A DNA stretch of 21,348 nucleotides from DASZCR01 sp035942915 (GTDB lineage: Bacteria; Acidobacteriota; Blastocatellia; Pyrinomonadales; Pyrinomonadaceae): contig DASZCR010000165.1 in NCBI GenBank assembly GCA_035942915.1, forward strand, positions 1 to 21,348. Reading direction: 5' to 3'. The notes beneath the pieces are model-generated. The model ran no database searches, was not told the origin of the DNA, and saw nothing but the letters and a program-made list of their open reading frames with translations. Every line of letters starts with the position of its first letter. Positions within the stretch are counted from its first letter, which is position 1. The translations under genes were made by a program, and so were the position numbers. Positions 1 through 7,402 of this stretch are shown piece by piece.

Positions 1-1380
1 CCCCATCAATCCGGCCATCGGGTCGCCGCCCTTCTCGATGAGAATGTGGCGCGTCTTGACCTGTTCGCCGCCGGGGTCGCCTTCGGCAGCGGGCTGCGTA
101 CGGTGGCCTTCGACCTTGATGATGTGGAAGCCGAAGGGCGACTCGACGACATCGCTAATCTCGTTGTCCTTGAGCGCGAAGGCCGCGTCCTCAAAGGGCT
201 TGACGGTCTTGCCGCGCGCGACCCAACCGAGGTCGCCGCCCTGTTCCTTGCTGCCGGGGTCGGACGAGAACTCTTTGGCGAGCGCGCCGAAATCTTCACC
301 GCCGCGCGCGCGCTTGAGTACTTCTTCGGCCTTGCCGCGCGCCTGTGCGTCGTCGGCCTTGCGCTTCTCGTCGGCCTGCATTATCTCCGGATGCTTGGCG
401 AGATACTCGTCAATCTCCTTGTCGGTCGGCTCGAACTGTTTGGCGAGGTCTTTGGCGTGGACGCGCCAGAGCAGGTTGGCCTGCTGAAGCTGAAGCTGCA
501 TCTGCGTCTTGCGGTCTTTGTCGAGACCGGCCTCGATGGCCTTGCGTTCGCCGACGAAGAAGCGAGCCATCTGCTTCTTGAATTCTTCGTTTGGAATGTT
601 CGGCGGCAACATCTCGGCCTTCTTCAAGTCCTCGACGGCCTGCGTCAACTCCTGGTCTTTGCCCGGCTGTTTCATGTAGGCTTCGACTTCTTGGTCGGTG
701 ACGCTCTGCGTGGGCGCTGCGTTCGGGTTGCCCTCGCGCTGCTTGGCCTCGTGCATGCTCGCCAAGACGTAGGCGCGCATGACCTGCAACATCCGCTTGA
801 CTTCGGGGCGGTCATCGACGCCCGCGTTTCTCGCCTCCTCGCCGAGCGCGAGCATCTCGCGCAGCGTCTTGGCAAACTCCTTGCGGCGCGCCTCGTCCTT
901 AGCGAGCGTGGCACGCACCTCCGGCGGCAGGCTCTCGGCGAAGAGCGACATGTCTTCGGGCGTGAAGTTGGCCGCGCGCGCGCGATTGGCGCTCACTTGC
1001 CAGACGATGAGACCGATGGCCGCGAGCACGGCGAAACCGGCGATGACGAGAGCCTTCGTCATCGTCGAACCGCCGCCGCGACGCGCTGTCGCAGCACCGG
1101 TCGCGGCAGGGGCGACCGGCGTCGTCAAAGACGCGCTCGTCGAGGCATCGGCGACGGAGGCGGCGCGCGCTGCTTCGGCGGCGTCCGCTTCCGCATCTGC
1201 GCTCCGGCCTAACTCGGAGGGCGTGAGGTCGGGCGCAGCCGAGGCCGCAACGTTCTCGTCGAGCCTCGTCGTATCATATGATTCGGCATCGCCCGTGCTC
1301 TGTGCCATCGAAGCGCCGCAATTAGGACACACTTCGACGTTGTCCAACACCTGAGACCCACATTCTTTACAAGTAATCAT
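1..1380 (-). CDS. Zinc-ribbon, membrane-anchored SurA/PrsA-like parvulin chaperone (3' end off window)
   Basis: Probable envelope chaperone and peptidyl-prolyl isomerase. It starts at ATG 1380 behind AAGGA, and 460 codons are visible with no stop before the left edge. Residues 4-21 hold a CxxC...CxxC zinc ribbon (Cys4, Cys7, Cys18, Cys21). An Ala/Ser/Thr-rich acidic linker follows, then one membrane helix at about 109-128, a helical SurA-N-like region and a PpiC/parvulin core ending in GFHII (His419). The RHILI strand that normally opens a parvulin domain is absent from the front and appears after the core (His445). The paralogue immediately upstream in transcription (1549-2940) has the same order. 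Family membership is clear from the GGDLGW and FGFHIIK motifs. The combination of an N-terminal zinc ribbon, presumably cytoplasmic, with an external isomerase domain is unusual. Enzymatic activity is inferred, not shown. Confidence 0.85.
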   Translation of the reverse strand, partial: MITCKECGSQVLDNVEVCPNCGASMAQSTGDAESYDTTRLDENVAASAAPDLTPSELGRSADAEADAAEAARAASVADASTSASLTTPVAPAATGAATARRGGGSTMTKALVIAGFAVLAAIGLIVWQVSANRARAANFTPEDMSLFAESLPPEVRATLAKDEARRKEFAKTLREMLALGEEARNAGVDDRPEVKRMLQVMRAYVLASMHEAKQREGNPNAAPTQSVTDQEVEAYMKQPGKDQELTQAVEDLKKAEMLPPNIPNEEFKKQMARFFVGERKAIEAGLDKDRKTQMQLQLQQANLLWRVHAKDLAKQFEPTDKEIDEYLAKHPEIMQADEKRKADDAQARGKAEEVLKRARGGEDFGALAKEFSSDPGSKEQGGDLGWVARGKTVKPFEDAAFALKDNEISDVVESPFGFHIIKVEGHRTQPAAEGDPGGEQVKTRHILIEKGGDPMAGLMG

Positions 1381-1548
1381 CTCTTTTCCTTCTATCAAAA
1401 GGCCGTCCGGCCGCTCTTCAATCTGACGGTTGTCCACGACGCCCGTCGCGCGCCCTTGCCGAAACTTCAAGCATAGACGCTAACGCGTCCGCCGTGCAAA
1501 CTCCCGCGCGCAATCGACTAAAGCGGCGAGAGGCGGAGGCCGCAAGGC
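1381..1548. other. Intergenic region between the two parvulin-type genes
   Basis: This 168-nt gap holds the Shine-Dalgarno of the zinc-ribbon gene and a small hairpin (GACGC/GCGTC, 1476-1489). On the minus strand a weak promoter-like pair can be drawn: TATGCT as -10, with a poor -35 about 18 nt upstream. No coding potential is evident. The zinc-ribbon gene may have its own promoter here or may be read through from the upstream gene. Confidence 0.35.
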
Positions 1549-2940
1549 TTACGGCCGCTTCGTGCGCGGGCGCGTGGCCGGGCGCGTCGAGGCGGGACGT
1601 GTGCTGTTGTTGGCGGCAGGCGTCCGAGGTTTCGCGCCGGTTGGCGCGCTGCCTGCGGCCGGTTGTGAGGGAGTCGTCGGCGGCGCGACGATAGTCGTTT
1701 CAACCACGAAGTCTTCGGGAACGATGACGTTGCGCCGCTTGACCAACTCGTCAAGGATGCGGTCGCGCTTTTCGTTTTCGACAGCCGTCCGCGCCTGCTC
1801 TCTCGGCGACTGCGGCGGGCCGCCCGGCGTGCGCGGCGTGCCGTAGCCGATGAGGATGTGGCGTGCGCGCACCTGTTCGGCGGGCTGCCCCGAAGCGGAG
1901 GAGGGCTGCGTGCGCCGCTCATCCAGCTTGATGATGTGATAACCGAAGGGCGATTCGACGAGGCCGCTCACTTCGCCGGGTTTGAGCGCGAAGGCCGCTT
2001 CCTCAAACGACTTGACCATCATGCCGCGTCCGAACCAGCCGAGGTCGCCGCCCTGCGCCTTGCTGCCGGGGTCGGTGGAAAACTCCTGCGCCAGAGCCGA
2101 GAAATCTTCGCCCGCGCGCACGCGCCGCAAGACGGCTTCGGCCTTCGTGCGCGACTCTTTCGGGTCGAGTTCGGGATGCTTGGCAACGTAGGCGTCAACC
2201 TCCGCGTCGGTCGCCTTGAAGCGCGGCGCCAGTTGCTTGCTGTACTCTCCGGCCAGCAGGCGCGACTGCTGAAGCAGGACGACGAGTTGCGTCCTGCGCT
2301 CTTTGTCAACACCGGCAGCGATGCCCTTGCGCTTGCCGACCATCACGTTCGCCCACTGCTGCTGCAACTCTGTGCGGCGTTCGGGCGTCACCAGCGCGCT
2401 TCTGCCGGGGCCGTTCTGCTTGTAGTCTTCGAGGAACGCTTCAAACTGCTTGTCCTGACCGGGTTCTTTAAGAAACGCCTCAGCCTCTGCCTTCGTCACA
2501 ATCTCTTCCATCGACTTCGCGCCCGCCTCCTGCCGACGCCTGAAGTATGACTGCGCGATGACGAAGGAGCGCGACAACTCCAACTGCAACTGTATGGCCG
2601 GCTGCGCGGCGATGCCTGCGGCACGCGCCTCCTCGGCCGTCGCAAGCATCTGCTGGATGTCTTTGGCAAACGCCTTGCGCTCGCTCTCGTCTCCGGCAAG
2701 CTGCGCGCGAAGCTGCGGCGGGAAGCCGAGTCCATCAACAATCAACGCCATATCCTCAGCCGTCAGCTTGATGCTTTGTTGCTGCGGCGCGGTGGCGGAG
2801 GGGCGCTGTGCCGGCGTTGCCGGACGCTGTGGCGGCGTGCGACGCGGCTGCGTCCGTCTCTGCGCGGCAATCTCTGTGGCGGGTAAAAGAGCCACGACGA
2901 GCGCGGCGACGGCGACGAAAAATCTCTTTTGTGATGACAA
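1549..2940 (-). CDS. Secreted SurA/PrsA-like parvulin-type peptidyl-prolyl isomerase, permuted domain
   Basis: A 463-residue exported folding factor. Residues 1-26 are a signal peptide (hydrophobic VAVAALVVALLP, then AAQ). A Pro/Arg/Gln-rich linker runs to about 55 and a SurA-N-like helical chaperone region covers about 58-255. The parvulin core at 266-341 shows GEDF, GGDLGWFGRG, FEEAAFALKPGEVS and GYHIIK. The RARHILI strand, which begins a normal parvulin domain, lies at 358-364 instead. A chaperone-type helix (EKRDRILDELVKRR) and a basic Pro/Thr/Ala tail follow. The start is TTG at 2940, two bases after the stop of the epimerase gene and behind a GGGAAGGG stretch. It fits the signal peptide, and the next Met (residue 64) is too late. 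Translational coupling to the epimerase is likely. Isomerase activity is inferred from the conserved His335 and His361. Confidence 0.88.
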   Translation of the reverse strand: MSSQKRFFVAVAALVVALLPATEIAAQRRTQPRRTPPQRPATPAQRPSATAPQQQSIKLTAEDMALIVDGLGFPPQLRAQLAGDESERKAFAKDIQQMLATAEEARAAGIAAQPAIQLQLELSRSFVIAQSYFRRRQEAGAKSMEEIVTKAEAEAFLKEPGQDKQFEAFLEDYKQNGPGRSALVTPERRTELQQQWANVMVGKRKGIAAGVDKERRTQLVVLLQQSRLLAGEYSKQLAPRFKATDAEVDAYVAKHPELDPKESRTKAEAVLRRVRAGEDFSALAQEFSTDPGSKAQGGDLGWFGRGMMVKSFEEAAFALKPGEVSGLVESPFGYHIIKLDERRTQPSSASGQPAEQVRARHILIGYGTPRTPGGPPQSPREQARTAVENEKRDRILDELVKRRNVIVPEDFVVETTIVAPPTTPSQPAAGSAPTGAKPRTPAANNSTRPASTRPATRPRTKRP

Positions 2941-2942
2941 GA

Positions 2943-3371
2943 CTACTGCCCTTCCCGTTCTGTGCTATGAGTTTCGGAGCGGTGCTCGACGAGTTCGAGC
3001 AGCACGCCTCCGGCGGTTGAGGGATGAATAAAGGCGACGAGACAATTACCTGCGCCGACGCGCGGCTCTTCGTCGATGAGACGCACGCCCTGCGCTTTCA
3101 GACGCGCCAGCGAGGCGCGGATGTCCGCGACGCGGACGGCGATGTGATGGATGCCCGCTCCACGCTTTTCGAGGAAACGCGCGACGGGCGAATCCGCCCC
3201 CGTCGGCTCCAACAACTCGATGCGCGGCTCGCCGACTGGCAGCATGGCGACGCGTACGCCCTGCTCTGCGACCTCTTCCGTGTGCGTCACTTCGAGGCCG
3301 AGCGCGTCGCTCCAGAAGCGAAGCGCCTCGTCGAGTCGCGGCGTAGCAATTCCGATGTGTTCAATCTTCAT
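2943..3371 (-). CDS. mce: Methylmalonyl-CoA epimerase
   Basis: This cytoplasmic vicinal-oxygen-chelate metalloenzyme interconverts the S and R forms of methylmalonyl-CoA, so that a B12-dependent mutase can make succinyl-CoA. At 142 residues it is the usual length. It carries both halves of the fold: HIGIA at 5-9, RIELLEPTGADSPVARFL at 50-67, GIHHIAVRV at 73-81 and a C-terminal HPSTAGGVLLELVE. Likely metal ligands, by comparison with the Propionibacterium enzyme, are His5, Glu52, one of His75/His76, and Glu126. The start is ATG 3371. meaB lies upstream in the same direction, which supports the methylmalonyl-CoA role. The TAG stop is two bases before the TTG start of a secreted chaperone, a functionally odd partner. 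Confidence 0.9.
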   Translation of the reverse strand: MKIEHIGIATPRLDEALRFWSDALGLEVTHTEEVAEQGVRVAMLPVGEPRIELLEPTGADSPVARFLEKRGAGIHHIAVRVADIRASLARLKAQGVRLIDEEPRVGAGNCLVAFIHPSTAGGVLLELVEHRSETHSTEREGQ

Positions 3372-3521
3372 CTCTCGAAAACCGTCCGGCGGGCGAACTC
3401 TTTCAGATGCACAAACGCGGCTTTTGACTGTCTCAAACCGCCCATTTTCTTTGCGTCGGGGCGTTCTGGCGCGAAATTTGGCGTTTAATTCTCACGCCGA
3501 GACGGAAGGGGGCGCATAGGG

Positions 3522-4499
3522 TTAAGAGCGCGGCTCGCCGGGCGTCCCGGCGGCGATGAAGGCTTCGACGGCCGAGTAAGGGTCGCGCTTTTTGTCGGCC
3601 ACTTCTGCGGCCAGCGCGTCGAGTTGTGCGCCTGCGCCTTCGGCGTCGAGGGCGCGCGCGAGCAGTCTCTCGCGCAGCAGTTCGAGGATGCGCCAGCGTG
3701 CAATCGCGCTACGGCGCGCACGGCTCGACTCCGCGCCCTTCTGAAACTCCCTGTAGCTCTCGATGGCCTCAGCCAACTCTTCAAGCCCTTTGTTCTCGGT
3801 CGCCACCGTCTTCACAATCGGCGGCTGCCACATGTCTGCGCGATGCGCGAGCGAGAGCAGGGCTTCGAGTTCCTTCTCCGTGCGCAGCACGCCGTCGCGG
3901 TCGGCCTTGTTGATGACGAAGACATCGCCAATCTCCATGATGCCCGCCTTGATGGCCTGTATGTCGTCGCCCATCCCCGGCACGAGCACGACCACAGAGA
4001 CGTCGGCCGTCTTCACTATCTCGACCTCGTCCTGCCCGACGCCGACCGTCTCGGCGACAATCTTTTGATAACCGGCCGCGTCGAGAATGGCGACGGCTTC
4101 GACGGTGGCGCGTGCCAGCCCGCCCAACTGCCCGCGCGTCGCCATCGAGCGAATGAAGACGCCGGGGTCGAGACCGAGCGCCTGCATGCGTATGCGGTCG
4201 CCGAGGATTGCGCCGCCGGAAAACGGGCTTGAAGGGTCAACGGCGACGATGCCGACGCGCTCGCCGCGCGCACGATAGAGCGCCGCCAGACGGTCAACGA
4301 GTGAAGACTTGCCCGCGCCGGGCGAGCCTGTGATGCCGACGACGAGACCGCTCCCCGTCTTCGGGAAGACTGCCTTCATCAATTCGTAGGCGTCTACCGC
4401 CCCGTCCTCAACCTTCGAGATAGCGCGCGCTACGGCACGCGGGTCGCCGCTCAGAATCTTTTCGATTGAAGTTGTATTCGTCGCCGTCAAAACCCGCAC
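3522..4499 (-). CDS. meaB: MeaB/ArgK-type GTPase, methylmalonyl-CoA mutase chaperone
   Basis: A G3E-family P-loop GTPase of 325 residues that in this family loads and protects adenosylcobalamin-dependent methylmalonyl-CoA mutase. Visible motifs are the Walker A GSPGAGKS at 58-65, DPSSPFSGGAILGDRIRM, ETVGVGQDEVEI and the base-specificity motif NKAD. The C-terminal part (RARRSAIARWRILELLRERL onward) is the usual helical dimerisation region. The start is GTG 4499, with no clear Shine-Dalgarno in front. It lies 33 nt after the acyl-CoA dehydrogenase stop and about 150 nt before the epimerase start, so all three are probably co-transcribed. No mutase gene is in the window. An alternative assignment to another cobalamin-mutase chaperone cannot be excluded, but the epimerase next door makes methylmalonyl-CoA mutase the likely client. 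Confidence 0.92.
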   Translation of the reverse strand: MRVLTATNTTSIEKILSGDPRAVARAISKVEDGAVDAYELMKAVFPKTGSGLVVGITGSPGAGKSSLVDRLAALYRARGERVGIVAVDPSSPFSGGAILGDRIRMQALGLDPGVFIRSMATRGQLGGLARATVEAVAILDAAGYQKIVAETVGVGQDEVEIVKTADVSVVVLVPGMGDDIQAIKAGIMEIGDVFVINKADRDGVLRTEKELEALLSLAHRADMWQPPIVKTVATENKGLEELAEAIESYREFQKGAESSRARRSAIARWRILELLRERLLARALDAEGAGAQLDALAAEVADKKRDPYSAVEAFIAAGTPGEPRS

Positions 4500-4532
4500 A
4501 CCGTCCGTACCGATTAACTGCCCGCCTTGCCT

Positions 4533-5675
4533 TCAAGCGTTAAGCAACTGACGCGCGATGATGAGACGTTGAATCTCGCTCGTGCCTTCGCCGATGGTGC
4601 AGAGCTTCGAGTCGCGCCAGTATTTCTCCGGCGGATAGTCTTTCGTGTAGCCGTAGCCGCCGTGTATCTGGATGGCCTCTTCGCTCACCTTGACGCTCAC
4701 TTCCGAAGCATAGAGCTTCGCCATCGAGGACTCTTTCGTCACCTTGCGCCCTGCGTCCTTCAAAGCGGCGGCGCGATAGGTGAGCAGCCGCGCCGCCTCA
4801 ATCTGCGTCGCCATGTCGGCCAGCTTGAACTGGATGGCCTGAAACTCCGAGATGGGTTTGCCGAACTGCTGCCGCTCCTTCGAGTACCTGAGCGCCGACT
4901 CGTAAGCGCCCTGCGCGATTCCCAGTGCGAGCGCCGCGATGGAGATGCGACCGCCGTCGAGAATCTGCATCGCCTGAATGAAGCCCAGACCTTCGGGGCC
5001 GAGACGGTTTTCGTCCGGCACGAAACAGTCCTCGAAAATCACGCTCGCCGTCTCGGAGGCGCGCAACCCCAACTTGTCCTCTTTCTTGCCCGGCAAGAAG
5101 CCCTTCATCCCCTTTTCAAAGATGAAAGCCGTGATGCCCTTCGAGCGCATCGCACGGTCTGTCACGGCCATTGCGACGCAGGTGTCGCCGTGAATGGCGT
5201 GCGTGATGAAGTTCTTCGAGCCGTTGACTATCCAGCCGCCGTCTCTACGGACGGCCGTCGTGCGCGTGCCCGATGCGTCTGAGCCTGCACCGGCTTCGGT
5301 CAGCCCCCACGCGCCGAGATGTTGCCCGCTCGCCAGCGGCGTGAGGAACTTGCGCTTCTGCTCCTCCGTCCCGAACATGTAGATGTGATTCGAGCAGAGC
5401 GAATTGTGCGCGGCGACCGAGATGCCGACCGAGCCATCGACGCGCGACAACTCCTCGATAATCGTCACGTATTCGATGTAGCCCATCCCCGCCCCGCCGT
5501 ACTCTTCCGGGAAGATGACTCCCATGAACCCCTGTTCGGCCAGCTTCGGCATCAACTCCGACGGGAAGTGCTGCGCCTCGTCCCACTCGCGGACGTGCGG
5601 CGCAATCTCGGCCTCGGCGAACTCGCGCACGCTCGCCTTCACCTGTTGCTGGTCTTCGCTCAACTCGAACATCAT
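4533..5675 (-). CDS. Acyl-CoA dehydrogenase (short/branched-chain type)
   Basis: A 380-residue FAD enzyme that forms the alpha-beta double bond of an acyl-CoA and passes electrons to ETF. The full family layout is present. The N-terminal helical domain begins MMFELSEDQQQ. The middle beta domain has the FAD/substrate signature GLTEAGAGSDASG and a VNGSKNFITHA strand. The C-terminal helical domain has QFGKPISEFQAIQFKLADM and GYGYTKDYPPEKYWRD. The catalytic base is Glu363 in GEGTSEIQR, the position used by short-chain, isovaleryl and 2-methylbutyryl enzymes. The start is ATG 5675, with a second ATG directly following. Neighbouring meaB and mce suggest branched-chain amino acid or propionate-yielding catabolism. 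The precise chain-length preference cannot be read from the sequence. Confidence 0.92.
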   Translation of the reverse strand: MMFELSEDQQQVKASVREFAEAEIAPHVREWDEAQHFPSELMPKLAEQGFMGVIFPEEYGGAGMGYIEYVTIIEELSRVDGSVGISVAAHNSLCSNHIYMFGTEEQKRKFLTPLASGQHLGAWGLTEAGAGSDASGTRTTAVRRDGGWIVNGSKNFITHAIHGDTCVAMAVTDRAMRSKGITAFIFEKGMKGFLPGKKEDKLGLRASETASVIFEDCFVPDENRLGPEGLGFIQAMQILDGGRISIAALALGIAQGAYESALRYSKERQQFGKPISEFQAIQFKLADMATQIEAARLLTYRAAALKDAGRKVTKESSMAKLYASEVSVKVSEEAIQIHGGYGYTKDYPPEKYWRDSKLCTIGEGTSEIQRLIIARQLLNA

Positions 5676-5714
5676 AAATTTCTCAAGTCCCTCCGCGACA
5701 CAGACTCACGAGCC

Positions 5715-5780
5715 GACACACACGAAAAGCGCGTGGCGAGAAATCGAAATCTCTCGTGCCGCTCGCCTCGCGCCTGTGTC
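5715..5780 (-). terminator. Imperfect hairpin between the unknown gene and the acyl-CoA dehydrogenase
   Basis: Arms GCGCG-T-GGCGAG (5729-5740) and CTCGCC-T-CGCGC (5762-5773) pair with one T/T mismatch. Outer arms GACACA and TGTGTC (5715-5720, 5775-5780) can close it. It follows the minus-strand unknown gene. There is no clear U-run, so it may be a weak terminator, a pause, or an RNA-stabilising structure. Confidence 0.35.
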
Positions 5781-5821
5781 CTATGCCCTTATCTTAACTT
5801 AGTCGCCGCGCCGCTTCCACC

Positions 5822-6490
5822 TCAGAAGATGTCCTTCAATTTCCCGTTCGAGCTAAACCGGACGTGCTTCCATTCAAAGGTCTCACCCTGACCTCTCCTG
5901 ACCAGAACAGTCCACTCAGGAGACTCACCCTCATACCTGATGCCCGGATAAGAGAAACGGACGTTATCGACCTTCGCATCCGATAGCTGCGCCTTCTCCA
6001 AAGCCTCTTTCGCAAGTTTCGGGATGAGTTCAAATTTGACCTCGGAGGGTTTGAAGAGACTGTCTTCGAGTTTGCCGCCGCCGCCGATAACGTTGACAGG
6101 CTGCGGCCCCGAAACGGTCTTCTTGTTCTTCTCGCGTTCGTAGGCTTCGACCTTCTCGGAGTCGGTCGAGATGTTGGCGCGCACGCTCCGCTCCGTGATG
6201 ACCAATCCCATCAACTTGAAGTCCTTGCCGATGTGCTCCGCGATGAGTTTGAAAGACTCTTCGGGCAGCGTGCTGTCGAACATTTCGCGCGGTTCCTCGA
6301 TGGTCTCTTCGGGCGTGGCGGCGGGAGTGTTAGAGGCGTAGGACGGGGGCGCCTGCCGGTGCATCGCCAGAGATTCAAACAATCGCTCGCGTTTGCGCTG
6401 CTCGTACTTCTGATATTGGTGACGCGCGATGGCCGAGAAGATGAACCCGGCAATCATCAGCACAATCAGAATTTTTCTCTTTCTGTCCAT
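5822..6490 (-). CDS. Membrane-anchored protein of unknown function
   Basis: A 222-residue protein I do not recognise. A short basic start (MDRKRK) is followed by a hydrophobic helix at about 7-22 (ILIVLMIAGFIFSAIA), which suggests an N-terminal membrane anchor with the rest outside the cytoplasm. Residues 50-75 are Pro/Glu/Thr-rich. The remaining roughly 150 residues look like a mixed alpha/beta domain, with strands such as GLVITERSVRANI and ESPEWTVLVRRGQG and the helix PKLAKEALEKAQL. This could be a small binding domain, but no motif identifies it. The start is ATG 6490 with GGAGAA about eight bases upstream. It begins 20 nt after the rluB stop, so it probably shares the rluB transcript. No enzymatic motif was seen. 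Confidence 0.7.
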   Translation of the reverse strand: MDRKRKILIVLMIAGFIFSAIARHQYQKYEQRKRERLFESLAMHRQAPPSYASNTPAATPEETIEEPREMFDSTLPEESFKLIAEHIGKDFKLMGLVITERSVRANISTDSEKVEAYEREKNKKTVSGPQPVNVIGGGGKLEDSLFKPSEVKFELIPKLAKEALEKAQLSDAKVDNVRFSYPGIRYEGESPEWTVLVRRGQGETFEWKHVRFSSNGKLKDIF

Positions 6491-6510
6491 TCTGTCGCTT
6501 CTCCAACTTG

Positions 6511-7314
6511 TCAGGACTGACGGCCGCGCGCCTTTCGTGCGCGTCCGCCCGCGTCCGCTCTCTTCTTCGTCGCTTTTCCTCCCTCCTTGCTCTTACCCCT
6601 GAAGCGCGCCACCTCCTGCGGCGTCAACAGACGAAACTCGCCCGGCCTGAGTCGCTCGTCTCTGAGATGGCCGATTGAGATGCGGCGCAGTTTCAAGACC
6701 GAATGGCCGATGGCGTCGAACATGCGGCGAATCTGCTGGTTGCGCCCTTCGTGCAGGACGACCTCGAACCAGGTATTCGTCTCGGTCTCGCCCGTCCTCT
6801 TGATTTCGGCCGGGGCGGTGCGGGTGCCGTCGTCGAGCCGTATGCCGCGCCGCAGACGCTCGACGGCCTCCTCCGTCGGCACGCCCTTGACCTTCGCCTC
6901 GTAGACCTTCGCCACGCGGTTGCGCGCGGCCGTGATGTAGTTGGTCAACTCGCCGTCGTTGGTCAGGATGAGCAGCCCTTCGGTGTTGAAGTCGAGACGG
7001 CCAACCGGGTGGAGACGGCCGAGCGAGGCGGGCACAAGGTCTGTCACGAGCGGCCTTCCTTCCGGGTCGGAGACGCTCGACAGGCAGCCGCGCGGCTTGT
7101 TCAAGAGCACGTAGACCTTCTCCCGACCGGCCAGCAGAGGATTAATCAGACGCCCGCGCACCTTGACGTGGTCGCGCGCCGGGTCGGCCTTCGTGCCGAG
7201 TTCGCGCACCACCTCGCCGTTGACCGTCACCTCGCCCGCCGCAATCAACTCCTCGGCATGACGGCGCGACGCAATCCCCGCCGCCGCGATTAACTTTTGC
7301 AGACGTTCTTGCAT
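6511..7314 (-). CDS. rluB: 23S rRNA pseudouridine synthase, RluB/RsuA family
   Basis: An RsuA/RluB/RluE-family enzyme that isomerises a uridine in rRNA, here most likely in 23S rRNA. It has an N-terminal S4 RNA-binding domain (QERLQKLIAAAGIASRRHAE), then the synthase domain with the catalytic motif GRLDFNTEGLL (Asp108 counting from the chosen start). Family strands VLLNKPRG and EGRNQQIRRMFDAIGHSVLKLRR are present. The last 30 residues are a basic Lys/Arg/Gly tail. I chose ATG 7314, giving 267 residues. A TTG 30 bases upstream would add a stretch (PSYFYLFTS) not expected in the family. The gene follows scpB, as in many bacteria, but a hairpin lies between them. RluB rather than RluE or RsuA is inferred from the scpB neighbour. 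Confidence 0.9.
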   Translation of the reverse strand: MQERLQKLIAAAGIASRRHAEELIAAGEVTVNGEVVRELGTKADPARDHVKVRGRLINPLLAGREKVYVLLNKPRGCLSSVSDPEGRPLVTDLVPASLGRLHPVGRLDFNTEGLLILTNDGELTNYITAARNRVAKVYEAKVKGVPTEEAVERLRRGIRLDDGTRTAPAEIKRTGETETNTWFEVVLHEGRNQQIRRMFDAIGHSVLKLRRISIGHLRDERLRPGEFRLLTPQEVARFRGKSKEGGKATKKRADAGGRARKARGRQS

Positions 7315-7337
7315 AGAAGTAAAAAGATAGAAGTAAG

Positions 7338-7378
7338 AAGGCAAAAGCGAGCGAGACGGACGTTCGTACTTTTGCCTT
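7338..7378 (-). terminator. Hairpin between scpB and rluB
   Basis: A 10-bp perfect stem, AAGGCAAAAG (7338-7347) with CTTTTGCCTT (7369-7378), encloses a 21-nt loop. On the minus strand the stem is followed by a pyrimidine-rich stretch before the rluB start, so it may terminate or attenuate scpB transcription. Its loop contains GTACGAA in the transcript sense, shared with the hairpins at 16886-16952 and 18885-18933. Confidence 0.45.
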
Positions 7379-7402
7379 TTAATCTTTTCCTTTGGCTCTG
7401 AT

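Noticed and set aside
46..1212. Plus-strand open frame of 388 codons.
   Set aside because: It is codon-aligned antisense to the zinc-ribbon chaperone, whose zinc ribbon, membrane helix and parvulin motifs are clear on the minus strand. The frame is open only because of GC-rich codon bias.
6233..6520. Plus-strand open frame across the start of the membrane-anchored unknown gene.
   Set aside because: It is antisense to a gene with a good ribosome binding site and membrane anchor, and it has no motif of its own.
7315..7344. Ten-residue upstream extension of RluB from TTG.
   Set aside because: The S4 domain begins normally at the ATG at 7314, and the extra aromatic residues are not typical. The added stretch partly overlaps the hairpin arm.
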